NCBI GenBank assembly: GCA_002937525.1
Contig: PTKA01000009.1
Coordinates: 1-11,023, forward strand
Direction of reading: 5' to 3'
DNA length: 11,023 nucleotides
Source of the DNA: Alphaproteobacteria bacterium MarineAlpha10_Bin3
GTDB taxonomy: Bacteria > Pseudomonadota > Alphaproteobacteria > UBA8366 > GCA-2717185
The notes below the pieces were generated by a model that saw nothing but the letters and a program-made list of their open reading frames with translations, was not told the origin of the DNA and did no database searches. Both the position numbers and the translations under genes were made by a program. Position 1 is the stretch's first letter. Each line of letters begins with the position of its first letter. This document shows, one piece after another, positions 1 through 7,373 of the stretch.

Positions 1-1066
1 GCAGTTCATAGCCTTGCCCGACATAACGCGCATCGACGAAATAGCGTAATTCCAGACCATCGGCCGGGTATCCGAGGCCGGTAAATTCCGCCATTGCCTG
101 CGCCCGCAATCCGTCGACCCGCTCCTGGAGCGCTGGTTTGCTCAGCGTATCGGTTGGGACCGCGCCATCGGCGCGCACATAGTCGATCCGCACATCGGCG
201 ATGGCCAGGCCATAGGCCGAAAAGATACCCGGATGCGGCGGGATGAGGATTTTGTCCATGCCGATTTCAGCCGCCAGCGCGACGGCTATGAGCGGCCCCG
301 CACCGCCGCAGGCCAGTAGCGTAAAGCTGCGCGGGTCATGGCCACGATTGACGCTGACGCGGCGCAACGCCTGGGCCATGTTGGCGACGACAATCCGGTA
401 TACCCGTTCGGCCAGTTCGACCGGTGTCAGATCAAGGCTGGCGGCCAACGGTGCGGCGGCGTCTTGCGACAATTCCGGCCGCAAGGCGATGTTTCCCGGC
501 AACGCCTTGGCCGGATCCAGCAGGCCCAGCAACAGCATCGCATCGGTCAGGGTGAACGCGGTGCCGCCACGTTCGTAACAGGCCGGTCCCGGATCGGCGC
601 CGGCACTTTGCGGCCCGACCTTCAACATGCCGCCCGCGTCGCGATGGGCGATACTGCCGCCACCGGCGCCAATGGTGACGATATCGGTCATGACGACGTT
701 CAGCGGCAAGCCGTCGACGCTGAATTCGGCGGACCCTTTTACGGTCGTCTCCGGCATGCCGTCGGCAATGAGGCACACATCGCAACTGGTGCCGCCGACA
801 TCGACGGAAATAACGTTCGGCATGGCGCTGGAAAGGGCAATTTCCGCTGCCGCCGTCACCGCCGCAGCAGGCCCGGACACGAACATGTTTACGGTGCGCC
901 GGCGGGCCGCTTCCAGTGGTACGGCACCACCGTTCGACTGCATGATCAATGGCGTGCCGGGGTAGCCAAGTTCCGCCACCCGTTCGCCGAATCGGGTCAA
1001 ATAGCGATCCACGGCGGGACCGATATAGGTGTCGATCACCGTCGATCTGGTCGTCGAGGCTGTCAT
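1..1066 (-). CDS. Hydantoinase/oxoprolinase family subunit A, N-terminally truncated, partial at window edge (probable pseudogene)
   Basis: This frame is open without a stop from ATG 1066 to the left edge (355 codons). It reads as the central and C-terminal part of a HyuA/5-oxoprolinase-type ATP-dependent amidase subunit. Visible motifs are TYIGP (about residue 13-17), QSNGG (43-47), SGPAAA (64-69), the second phosphate-binding loop DVGGTSCD (89-96) and GGAGP (254-258). The N-terminal half-domain, which would carry the first phosphate loop DIGGTFTD, is absent. The frame begins where the intact HyuA at 1388 has reached about residue 205, and an in-frame TGA lies just upstream of the ATG. Without that half-domain ATP binding should fail, so a remnant is more likely than a working enzyme. 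It is a diverged paralogue of the intact HyuA and is transcribed away from it. The family call is secure; loss of function is inferred. Confidence 0.8.
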   Translation of the reverse strand, partial: MTASTTRSTVIDTYIGPAVDRYLTRFGERVAELGYPGTPLIMQSNGGAVPLEAARRRTVNMFVSGPAAAVTAAAEIALSSAMPNVISVDVGGTSCDVCLIADGMPETTVKGSAEFSVDGLPLNVVMTDIVTIGAGGGSIAHRDAGGMLKVGPQSAGADPGPACYERGGTAFTLTDAMLLLGLLDPAKALPGNIALRPELSQDAAAPLAASLDLTPVELAERVYRIVVANMAQALRRVSVNRGHDPRSFTLLACGGAGPLIAVALAAEIGMDKILIPPHPGIFSAYGLAIADVRIDYVRADGAVPTDTLSKPALQERVDGLRAQAMAEFTGLGYPADGLELRYFVDARYVGQGYEL

Positions 1067-1203
1067 GCAGAAAACTGTCCGAAGACTCGTTCCTGGCGCG
1101 CGTCGTCAGGGAAATGAATTGTTCCAGCAGATCGCGATGAACCCGTGCGGCTTGATGATGTATGTTCCGCGCGGAAGGAGTGGGTAAGTTTGAGGCGTCC
1201 ATT

Positions 1204-1232
1204 GGAATTTCCGCATCCTTCTGAAATATTCC
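1204..1232. repeat. Imperfect inverted repeat, possible operator
   Basis: GGAATTTC at 1204-1211 is mirrored by GAAATATTCC at 1223-1232. GGAAT pairs with ATTCC and TTC with GAA, with two unpaired bases in the right arm. It lies between the candidate leftward promoter and ATG 1202 in the divergent intergenic region, where an operator would make sense. No regulator can be named. Confidence 0.25.
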
Positions 1233-1243
1233 ATAATTAATAC

Positions 1244-1272
1244 ATAATAAGTAATAATAAATAGATTGACAG
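1244..1272 (-). promoter_or_regulatory. Possible sigma-70-like promoter firing leftward
   Basis: On the minus strand CTGTCA (1272-1267) is followed after exactly 17 bp by TATTAT (1249-1244), matching the TTGACA and TATAAT consensus at 4 and 5 of 6 positions. It would transcribe toward ATG 1202 and the truncated hydantoinase gene. The surroundings are AT-rich, so a chance match is quite possible. Confidence 0.3.
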
Positions 1273-1377
1273 TTGGTTAAAATGCGCGTTGGCGACGTAA
1301 TCCGGTGGTAATTTTCGTCCGCACCCTCTTGCGCCATACGGTGCCACGCCCGATTATCGCTGTCGAAAAGTGAATCT

Positions 1378-1382
1378 GGAGG
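1378..1382 (+). promoter_or_regulatory. Ribosome binding site fixing the HyuA start
   Basis: GGAGG lies 5 bp upstream of ATG 1388. It overlaps codons that would be translated from the alternative GTG at 1370, so it supports the shorter protein beginning MSWRIGVDIGG. Confidence 0.75.
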
Positions 1383-1387
1383 CGGGA

Positions 1388-3466
1388 ATGAGTTGGCGCA
1401 TCGGGGTCGATATCGGAGGCACATTTACCGATGTTGCCCTGGTGAACGAGGCGGACGGGCGGATCGGGATCGCCAAAGTGCCGACCACACCGGGCGATTT
1501 CGGGCAAGGTGTTGTGCGCGCGCTGACCATCGCGCTGGACGAGCACGGCGTTGCAGCGGACCAAGTGACGTTGCTGTCGCACGCAACAACGGTGGTTACC
1601 AACGCGGTGCTGGAAGGCAAGGGCGCACGGACCGTTCTGGTATCGACGCGCGGGTTCCGCGATATCCTGGAACTGCGCCGCTCGGCCCGCGCCGACCTGT
1701 ACGACATGTTTCAGGATCCGCCATCGGTTCTGGTGCCGCGTCATTGCCGGCTGGAGGTGGATGAGCGGATCGATGCAGCCGGCGAGGTGGTCACGCCGCT
1801 AAACGAGGCGGGCATCGACGCGATCATCGAATTCGTGCGCCAGAACGATATCGAGGCGGTCGCGGTATCGCTGCTGTATTCGTTCCTGAACGACGACCAT
1901 GAACGCATCGTCGGGGCCCGTTTGCGCGCCGCCTTGCCAGACCTTCCGGTATTCCTGTCGAGCGAGGTTTTGCCGGAAATCCGCGAATTCGAGCGGACCA
2001 GCACGACGGCGGTGTGCGCCTATGTCGGACCGATCCTGGAATCCTATCTGCGCCGTCTGGAAGACGCGGTGGCCGCGATGGGCTTGCCCAGGCTTTATGT
2101 CATGGGGTCGAGCGGCGGCGTCTTCGATGTCGCCGAAGGCCTGAAAATGCCGGCCATGGCGATCGAATCCGGCCCTGCCGCCGGCGTCATCGCCGCCGCC
2201 CTGATTGGCCGCCAGCTTTCCAAGCCCAACATAATATCCTTCGACATGGGCGGCACCACGGCCAAGGCCAGCCTGATCAAGGACGGGCAGGTCGAAACCA
2301 CCGCCGAATACGAGGTCGGCGGCACCGGCAGCGTCAGCCGCTGGATGCACGGCACCGGCCACCCGATCCGCGTGCCGGTGATCGATCTGGCCGAAGTCAG
2401 CGCCGGCGGCGGCTCGATTGCCTGGATCGACCCCGGCGGCGCGCTGCGGGTCGGGCCGCAAAGTGCCGGCGCGGAACCCGGCCCGGTCTGCTATGATGCG
2501 GGCGGAACCTTGCCGACGGTGACGGACTGCAATCTGGTGCTCGGCTATCTCGATCCGCAAACCAAACTGGCCGGGCGACTGGCGATCCGCGCCGACAAGG
2601 CCCAAGCCGCAATCGGCGAATATCTGGCCGGGCCGCTTGACCTGTCCATCGACGAGGCGGCGGCCGGCGTGCTGGCCGTGGTCGATAACGCCATGGCGGA
2701 AGCGTTGCGCATCGTGTCGGTCGAACGCGGCCATGACCCGAGGGAATTCTCGCTGGTCGCGTTTGGCGGCGCTGGACCGATGCACGCGGCGGCGCTGGCC
2801 GGCGAGTTGGGCATCGCCGAGATAATCGTGCCGCCGATCCCCGGCGGGTTTTCGGCCCTGGGGCTGGTCGCCAGCGATTTGAAACGCGATTACGTCAAGA
2901 CCTACTACACCTTGATCGATAGCGCCGACCACCACGCCATGGAAGCGATCTATGCGGCGATGGAACAATCGGCGCGCGCGATGCTGCGCGCGGCCGAAAT
3001 ACCCGAGGCGAAATGGTCGCTGGAGCGCGCCGCCGATCTGCGCTACGCGCGCCAGGCCTATGAGTTGACCGTCCCGGCCCGCGCCGGCGCCGTGACCAAC
3101 GACATGCTGGACGAGCTTGCGGAGCGCTTCCACCGCAAACACCACCAGACCTACGGCCATGACAATCCACACGAGGCGGTCCAGATCGTCAATTTGCGTC
3201 TGACCGCGATCGGCCGGCTCGAAGGCATTGCGCTGCGCCAGGCGGCGGACGGCGGCGTGGCGGCGCGCACGGGCAAGCGGCCGGTCTGGTTTCGCGGCGA
3301 AGGGCGGGTCGATTGCGCGGTATATGCGCGCGCCGGTCTGGCCGCCGGTGATACGCTGGCCGGCCCGGCGGTGATCGAAGCCGTCGATGCGACCATCGTC
3401 GTTCCGCCCGCCTGGCGGGCCACGGTGAACGCGGACGGTCACCTTATCATGGAGTCAAAGGCATGA
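1388..3466 (+). CDS. Hydantoinase/oxoprolinase family protein, subunit A (HyuA-type ATP-dependent amidase)
   Basis: This 692-residue protein has the full HyuA architecture. The N-terminal half-domain (about 1-200) carries the phosphate-1 loop DIGGTFTD at 8-15. The hydantoinase A domain (about 200-500) has the ERTSTT-AYVGP stretch near 200-215, SGPAAG at 261-266, the second phosphate loop DMGGTT at 286-291 and GGAGPMH at 460-466. A C-terminal domain follows. Family members use ATP to open cyclic amides (hydantoins, 5-oxoproline, caprolactam) or, in acetone and acetophenone carboxylases, to carboxylate ketones. The ATG at 1388 is preferred over GTG 1370 because GGAGG at 1378-1382 sits 5 bp before it. 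The stop overlaps the next start (ATGA), so subunit B is translationally coupled. Substrate is unknown. The absence of a third carboxylase subunit gene favours an amidase. Confidence 0.92.
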   Translation: MSWRIGVDIGGTFTDVALVNEADGRIGIAKVPTTPGDFGQGVVRALTIALDEHGVAADQVTLLSHATTVVTNAVLEGKGARTVLVSTRGFRDILELRRSARADLYDMFQDPPSVLVPRHCRLEVDERIDAAGEVVTPLNEAGIDAIIEFVRQNDIEAVAVSLLYSFLNDDHERIVGARLRAALPDLPVFLSSEVLPEIREFERTSTTAVCAYVGPILESYLRRLEDAVAAMGLPRLYVMGSSGGVFDVAEGLKMPAMAIESGPAAGVIAAALIGRQLSKPNIISFDMGGTTAKASLIKDGQVETTAEYEVGGTGSVSRWMHGTGHPIRVPVIDLAEVSAGGGSIAWIDPGGALRVGPQSAGAEPGPVCYDAGGTLPTVTDCNLVLGYLDPQTKLAGRLAIRADKAQAAIGEYLAGPLDLSIDEAAAGVLAVVDNAMAEALRIVSVERGHDPREFSLVAFGGAGPMHAAALAGELGIAEIIVPPIPGGFSALGLVASDLKRDYVKTYYTLIDSADHHAMEAIYAAMEQSARAMLRAAEIPEAKWSLERAADLRYARQAYELTVPARAGAVTNDMLDELAERFHRKHHQTYGHDNPHEAVQIVNLRLTAIGRLEGIALRQAADGGVAARTGKRPVWFRGEGRVDCAVYARAGLAAGDTLAGPAVIEAVDATIVVPPAWRATVNADGHLIMESKA

Positions 3467-5157
3467 CGCGAAGCACAAAGACCGACCCGGCGACCTTCGA
3501 GGTGGTCAAAAACAGCCTCTATGCAGCAGCCGAGGAAATGAAGGTAGTGCTGGCCAAGACCGCCTATTCGCCGATCCTCAAGGTTGCCGGCGACTATTCG
3601 TGCGGCATCTTCGACCGCACCGGCGAGATGGTGGCGCAGGGCCCCGATCTGCCGATCCATCTGGGCTCCATGCCGGATGCGGTCAAGGCGGTGATCGCGG
3701 CCGCCGACGGCTTCCAGCCCGGCGACATCTTTATTCACAACGACCCTTATTTCGGCGGCTCCCACCTGCCGGACGTGAATGTCGTCTCGCCGGCCTATCA
3801 CGGCGATACGATGCTGGGCTTCGCCTGCGTGCGCGCGCATTGGCCCGATATCGGCAGCGCTACGCCGGGCAGCTATGGCGCGGTCACCGAAATCTTCGGC
3901 GAAGGGCTGCGCTTGCCGCCGGTGCGGCTGTACCGGGCCGGTGAATTGAACCGCGAGGTCGATGCGATCATCTTCGCCAATGTCCGCACGCCCGATGAGC
4001 GCCGCGGCGACCTCAACGCCCAGATCGCGGCCAACCGGCGCGGCAGCGCCCGGCTGTCGGGATTGGCGCAAAAATACGGCGCCGAGACCCTGCTGCGCAT
4101 CATGGGCGAGGTGATGGATTACGCCGATACGATGATGCGTGCGTTGCTGCGCGAACTGCCCGATGGCAGCGGATCCTTCGAGGACTTCCTGGATGGCGAT
4201 GGCATCCTCGAAGACGGCGCGCAAGAGGATGAAACCTTCTTCATCCGCATGAAGGCGACCAAATCGGGCGACCGGCTGACCGTCGATTTCACCGGCACCG
4301 ACCCCCAGGTGGCCGGGCCGATGAACGCGCCCTTGTCGGTGACCGCGTCGGGCGTCTACACCTCGGTCAAGATGATCGTCGATCCGACCGGAATGATTCC
4401 GCCGAATTCGGGCTGCTGGCGCGCGATCGATGTCATCGCGCCGCAAGGCTCGGTGGTCAATGCATCGTTTCCCGCCCCCGTCGTCTACGCCAATCACGAG
4501 ATGTCGCACCGGGTCGCCGATATGCTGTTCGGCGCGCTAAGCGCGGTAATGCCGGACCGGGTCATGGCGTGTTCGCAGGGCACCTCGGCGATCCTCACAT
4601 TGGGCGGGGTCGATTACCGCACCGGCGCGCGCTATGTCAGCTACGAGACCATCAAGGGCGGGTTCGGCGCGCGGCCGACCATGGATGGCATCAACTGCGT
4701 CGCCAGCGGTATCTCCAACACCATGAACACGCCGATCGAGGTGCTGGAAATGAGCTTTCCGGTGCGGGTCGAATATTACGAGATCGCGCCCGACAGCGGC
4801 GGCGCCGGTAAATACCGCGGCGGTTGCGGGGCCCGGCGTGCATGGCGCATCCTTGGCAATTCGAGCCACGCGGCGGTGTGCTGCGAGCGCACCAAATCGC
4901 CGCCCTTCGGGCTCGCCGGCGGCAAGCCCGGCGCGCCCATGACGATCGCGCTGGAACTGCCCGATGGCACGCGCCGCGCGCTGCTTTCAAAGGGCGGCTT
5001 TATCGTTCCGGCGGACGGGCGCATCTTGTTCGAGACGCCCGGATCGGGCGGCTACGGCCCGCCGCGCGAACGCGACCCGCAAAGCCTTGCCGACGATATT
5101 CGCGACGGCTATGTCAGCGCGCAAGCGGCGCGGCGCGATTATGGAGCCGGCACATGA
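3463..5157 (+). CDS. Hydantoinase B/oxoprolinase family protein (HyuB-type subunit)
   Basis: This 564-residue protein is the normal length for HyuB, the partner of HyuA in ATP-dependent hydantoinase, oxoprolinase and lactamase complexes. The N-terminal FEVVKNSLYAAAEEM (12-26) is a family hallmark. IHNDPYFGGSHLPDVNVV (91-108) holds the conserved Asn, Asp and His residues of the active-site region. SGGAGKYRGG (about 445-454) and the glycine-rich C-terminal GSGGYGPPRERDP (about 527-539) are also characteristic. The start ATG overlaps the HyuA stop by 4 bp and its own stop overlaps the next start in the same way, so all three genes should be made together. HyuB-type subunits are thought to act on the intermediate activated by the ATP-using subunit. 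The protein is cytoplasmic, with no signal peptide or membrane segment. Substrate is undetermined. Confidence 0.93.
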   Translation: MTRSTKTDPATFEVVKNSLYAAAEEMKVVLAKTAYSPILKVAGDYSCGIFDRTGEMVAQGPDLPIHLGSMPDAVKAVIAAADGFQPGDIFIHNDPYFGGSHLPDVNVVSPAYHGDTMLGFACVRAHWPDIGSATPGSYGAVTEIFGEGLRLPPVRLYRAGELNREVDAIIFANVRTPDERRGDLNAQIAANRRGSARLSGLAQKYGAETLLRIMGEVMDYADTMMRALLRELPDGSGSFEDFLDGDGILEDGAQEDETFFIRMKATKSGDRLTVDFTGTDPQVAGPMNAPLSVTASGVYTSVKMIVDPTGMIPPNSGCWRAIDVIAPQGSVVNASFPAPVVYANHEMSHRVADMLFGALSAVMPDRVMACSQGTSAILTLGGVDYRTGARYVSYETIKGGFGARPTMDGINCVASGISNTMNTPIEVLEMSFPVRVEYYEIAPDSGGAGKYRGGCGARRAWRILGNSSHAAVCCERTKSPPFGLAGGKPGAPMTIALELPDGTRRALLSKGGFIVPADGRILFETPGSGGYGPPRERDPQSLADDIRDGYVSAQAARRDYGAGT

Positions 5158-6350
5158 GGCCGCTTGAAGGTGTGCGCGTTCTCGATATCGCGACCTACAT
5201 AGCCGCCCCATATTGCGCCACGATCATGGCCGAATTCGGGGCCGAGGTCATCAAGGTCGAGATGCCCGGCGTCGGCGACCCGTGCCGCCGGCTCGGCACC
5301 GTGACCGAAGCGGGCGACACCCTGGTGTGGCTCAGCGAAGCGCGCAACAAGAAATCCATCACCCTCAACCTCAAAAGCGCCAGGGGGCAGGAAATCCTCA
5401 AATCCCTGGTCGCCAAATCCGATGTGCTGTGCGAGAACTTCCGCCCCGGCACCCTGGAGCGCTGGAACCTTGGCTGGGACACGCTGCGCGCGCTTAACGC
5501 AAAGCTGGTGATGCTGCGCGTGTCGGGCTACGGGCAGACCGGCCCTTATGCCGCCTTGCCCGGATTCGGGCGCATCGGCAATGCGTTCGGCGGCATCTCG
5601 TTCCTGGCCGGCGATCCGGACCGGCCGCCGGCGACGCCGGGTTCGGCCACCCTGGCCGATTACATGGCCGGGCTGTATGGCGCGCTCGGCGTGGTGATGG
5701 CGCTGCGTTCGGTGGACGCCACCGGCGTCGGCCAGCAGGTCGATATCGGTCTGTATGAGCCGATCTTCCGCATTCTCGACGAACTGGCCCCGGCCTATGA
5801 CAAATACGGTTTCATCCGCCAGCGCATGGGCGCGCCGACCGTGAATGTATGCCCGCACAGCCATTATCCGACGCGCGACGGGCGCTGGATCGCCATCGCC
5901 TGCACCAACGACAAAATTTTCGCCCGCCTGGCAAGGCTGATGGGCCACGGCGACGTTGCCGGCGAGGGCCGCTATGGCACCATCACCAAGCGCGAAGCCG
6001 ACCGCCCCGGCGTGGACGGCATGGTCAATGACTGGACCATGCAATACGACCAGGACGAAGCCGTGCGCCTGTGCGCTGCGGCCGAAGTCCCTTGCGGCAT
6101 CGTCGCCGCCATCGACGAAATCTTCAACGATCCGCACTATGCCGCCCGCGAAAACATCGTGCGCGTCGCCGACAGCCGGCTGAACGCCGATCTGGCCGTC
6201 CCCAACGTGGTGCCCCGGCTGACGCAAACCCCCGGTTCGGTCGATACGCTGGGCCCGGCCCTGGGCGCCCACAACGAAGAGGTGTTTGGCGCATTGCTTG
6301 GCTTCGATGCCGGCCAGCTTGCCGATCTGGAAGCGCAAGGGGTTATTTGA
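5154..6350 (+). CDS. Class III CoA-transferase (CaiB/BaiF/Frc family)
   Basis: A 398-residue family III acyl-CoA transferase that moves CoA from one acyl-CoA to a free carboxylic acid. The N-terminal GVRVLDIATYIAAPYCA, FGAEVIKVEMPG (28-39), NKKSITLNL (65-73), ENFRPGTLERW (94-104) and SGYGQTGPYAALPGFG (124-139) are family signatures. Asp169, in LADYMAG, falls on the catalytic aspartate position known from formyl-CoA transferase (Frc). The frame is open further upstream, but ATG 5154 is chosen because it overlaps the HyuB stop as ATGA, has GGAG at 5143-5146, and is where family similarity starts. Coupled to HyuAB, it probably converts the acid released by ring opening (or carboxylation) into a CoA thioester. 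Substrate specificity cannot be read from sequence in this family. Confidence 0.93.
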   Translation: MRPLEGVRVLDIATYIAAPYCATIMAEFGAEVIKVEMPGVGDPCRRLGTVTEAGDTLVWLSEARNKKSITLNLKSARGQEILKSLVAKSDVLCENFRPGTLERWNLGWDTLRALNAKLVMLRVSGYGQTGPYAALPGFGRIGNAFGGISFLAGDPDRPPATPGSATLADYMAGLYGALGVVMALRSVDATGVGQQVDIGLYEPIFRILDELAPAYDKYGFIRQRMGAPTVNVCPHSHYPTRDGRWIAIACTNDKIFARLARLMGHGDVAGEGRYGTITKREADRPGVDGMVNDWTMQYDQDEAVRLCAAAEVPCGIVAAIDEIFNDPHYAARENIVRVADSRLNADLAVPNVVPRLTQTPGSVDTLGPALGAHNEEVFGALLGFDAGQLADLEAQGVI

Positions 6351-6358
6351 GGGAGGGA

Positions 6359-6388
6359 ATGACCACGACATTACCCATGATGCGGTAA
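6359..6388 (+). other. Nine-codon ORF right after the CoA-transferase
   Basis: A GGGAGGGA stretch directly after the CoA-transferase stop leads into an ATG and nine codons (MTTTLPMMR) ending in TAA at 6386-6388, upstream of the probable terminator. It could be the remaining start of a further operon gene lost by deletion, or chance. GGAGG to ATG is only about 2 bp, which is short for efficient initiation. Confidence 0.2.
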
Positions 6389-6416
6389 ATCGAAGGCGGA
6401 ATACTCTTCATGCAAG

Positions 6417-6460
6417 AAAAAAACGTTGCGTGTAATCGCCCGGCAACGATTCGTTTTTTT
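6417..6460 (+). terminator. Probable Rho-independent terminator of the hyuA-hyuB-CoA-transferase operon
   Basis: CGTTGC (6424-6429) is mirrored by GCAACG (6443-6448) around a 13-base loop. A seven-A run lies before the stem and a seven-T run after it (6454-6460). The five bases between stem and T-run are unusual, but the A7 and T7 runs can extend the pairing. It sits about 70 bp past the CoA-transferase stop and before the dehydrogenase promoter region, where a terminator is expected. Confidence 0.55.
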
Positions 6461-6462
6461 CC

Positions 6463-6489
6463 TTAGCATCTATTAACATTTCTTAACAT
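6463..6489 (+). repeat. Three TTARCAT direct repeats at 10-bp spacing, possible operator
   Basis: TTAGCAT at 6463-6469, TTAACAT at 6473-6479 and TTAACAT at 6483-6489 recur with an exact 10-bp period, about one helical turn. They lie between the probable terminator and the dehydrogenase start. Such phasing suits side-by-side protein binding on one DNA face. No regulator gene is present to match it. Confidence 0.4.
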
Positions 6490-6528
6490 CGCACGCGGTT
6501 ACCACCTTCATGTAATTTCTATTATAGG

Positions 6529-6542
6529 AATAATATATTATT
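6529..6542. promoter_or_regulatory. Perfect 14-bp AT palindrome upstream of the dehydrogenase
   Basis: AATAATATATTATT is its own reverse complement and lies about 80 bp before the dehydrogenase ATG, in the AT-rich core of the intergenic region. It could be a dimeric regulator site or part of the promoter. No clean -35/-10 pair was found, and AT-rich palindromes arise easily by chance. Confidence 0.3.
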
Positions 6543-6613
6543 TTTGCAGAATTGTAAACAGCAAACCTGCTGCCGGCGGACATGAACGCGAACCGGTACG
6601 GGTTGAAATCACC

Positions 6614-6618
6614 GGAGG
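6614..6618 (+). promoter_or_regulatory. Ribosome binding site fixing the dehydrogenase start
   Basis: GGAGG lies 5 bp before ATG 6624. The in-frame ATG at 6582 has no comparable site and would add 14 residues ahead of the Rossmann fold, so 6624 is preferred. Confidence 0.75.
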
Positions 6619-6623
6619 CAGGG

Positions 6624-7373
6624 ATGCGCTTGAAAGACAAGGTTGCGATCGTTACTGGCGCGGCATCGGGCATGGGGGCCGCGACAGCGCTGCTGTTTGC
6701 CAGGGAAGGCGCCAAAGTCGTCGTGGCGGATATGCTGGTGGACGAAGCGGCCGCTGTCGTCGCGCAGATTGTCGAGGCCGGGGGCGAGGCGCGCTTTCAG
6801 GCGCTGGACGTGACCAGCGATGCGCAATGGGAAAGTCTGGTTGCAGCGACAATTTCGGCCTGTGGGCGGGTCGATATCCTGGTGAACAACGCCGGCGTCA
6901 GCGGCAGCCACCCGGATCTCCTCAACATCGATACCTGGGACGAGCAGATGAACGTCAACGCCAAGGGGGTGTTCCTTGGCATGCGCGCGGTGATTCCAGC
7001 GATGCAGCAGGCCGGCGGCGGTTCCATCGTCAATATATCGTCGATATCGGGCTTCGTCGGGCAGCGTTTCGTGCATATGGGCTATAACGCCGCCAAGGGT
7101 GCTGTGCGTCTGGCGACCAAGGCGGCGGCGGTGCAGTTCGCAAGAGAGAATATCCGCGTCAATTCGGTGCATCCGGGCATCATGCCGGCGATGCGGACCT
7201 CGCAGATGACCGCCGACCCCGCCGTGCGCGCGAAGATGATAGCGGCGGTGCCGGCCGGCCGCGAGGGCCGGATTGAGGAAGTGGCCTACGCCAATCTGTT
7301 CCTCGCCAGCGACGAGGCGTCCTATATCACCGGGATCGAGGTGCCGGTCGATGGCGGTTTTCTAGCTCAGTAA
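6624..7373 (+). CDS. Short-chain dehydrogenase/reductase (SDR, classical type)
   Basis: A 249-residue NAD(P)-dependent oxidoreductase of normal length for classical SDRs. The cofactor loop TGAASGMG is at 11-18, NNAG at 88-91, the active-site Asn is N111 or N112 in MNVNAKG, and the catalytic Ser lies in NISSIS at 137-142. The catalytic Tyr and Lys form YNAAK (154-158), and the C-terminus has the usual ITGIEVPVDGG. Asp36 at the end of the second strand (VVVADM) predicts NAD(H) preference. The fold is soluble and cytoplasmic. It follows the hydantoinase operon on the same strand but has its own AT-rich upstream region behind a probable terminator, so it is probably transcribed separately. It may oxidise a hydroxy intermediate of the same pathway, but the alcohol substrate is not predictable. 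Confidence 0.93.
   Translation: MRLKDKVAIVTGAASGMGAATALLFAREGAKVVVADMLVDEAAAVVAQIVEAGGEARFQALDVTSDAQWESLVAATISACGRVDILVNNAGVSGSHPDLLNIDTWDEQMNVNAKGVFLGMRAVIPAMQQAGGGSIVNISSISGFVGQRFVHMGYNAAKGAVRLATKAAAVQFARENIRVNSVHPGIMPAMRTSQMTADPAVRAKMIAAVPAGREGRIEEVAYANLFLASDEASYITGIEVPVDGGFLAQ

Larger units (their letters stand above)
1067..1387. other. Divergent intergenic region between the truncated and intact hyuA-type genes
   Basis: These 321 bp separate two divergent hydantoinase-type genes. The middle (about 1205-1285) is strikingly AT-rich against GC-rich surroundings, which is typical of a promoter region. On the minus strand, ATG 1202 opens a frame (MDASNLPTPS...) with coding-like codons for about 50 codons; it enters the truncated hydantoinase gene in the wrong frame. 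An imperfect inverted repeat spans 1204-1232. No tRNA, terminator or complete gene was recognised. Confidence 0.5.

Noticed and set aside
1266..1271. Perfect TTGACA on the plus strand before hyuA
   Set aside because: No acceptable -10 box lies 16-18 bp downstream (GC-rich there). The TAAAAT at 1278 is far too close.
432..1424. Long 330-codon minus-strand frame covering the divergent intergenic and the truncated hydantoinase
   Set aside because: Between 432 and about 1050 it is an Arg/His-rich out-of-frame reading of the true hydantoinase frame. Only the stretch 1045-1202 is discussed, as a possible remnant.
1799..3442. 547-codon minus-strand frame antisense to hyuA
   Set aside because: It is His/Arg/Gly-rich with no motifs. 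The opposite strand holds the full HyuA motif set, and such long antisense frames are normal in GC-rich genes.
5139..6371. 410-codon minus-strand frame antisense to the CoA-transferase
   Set aside because: Its sequence has no family-like motifs, while the plus strand shows all class III CoA-transferase motifs including Asp169.
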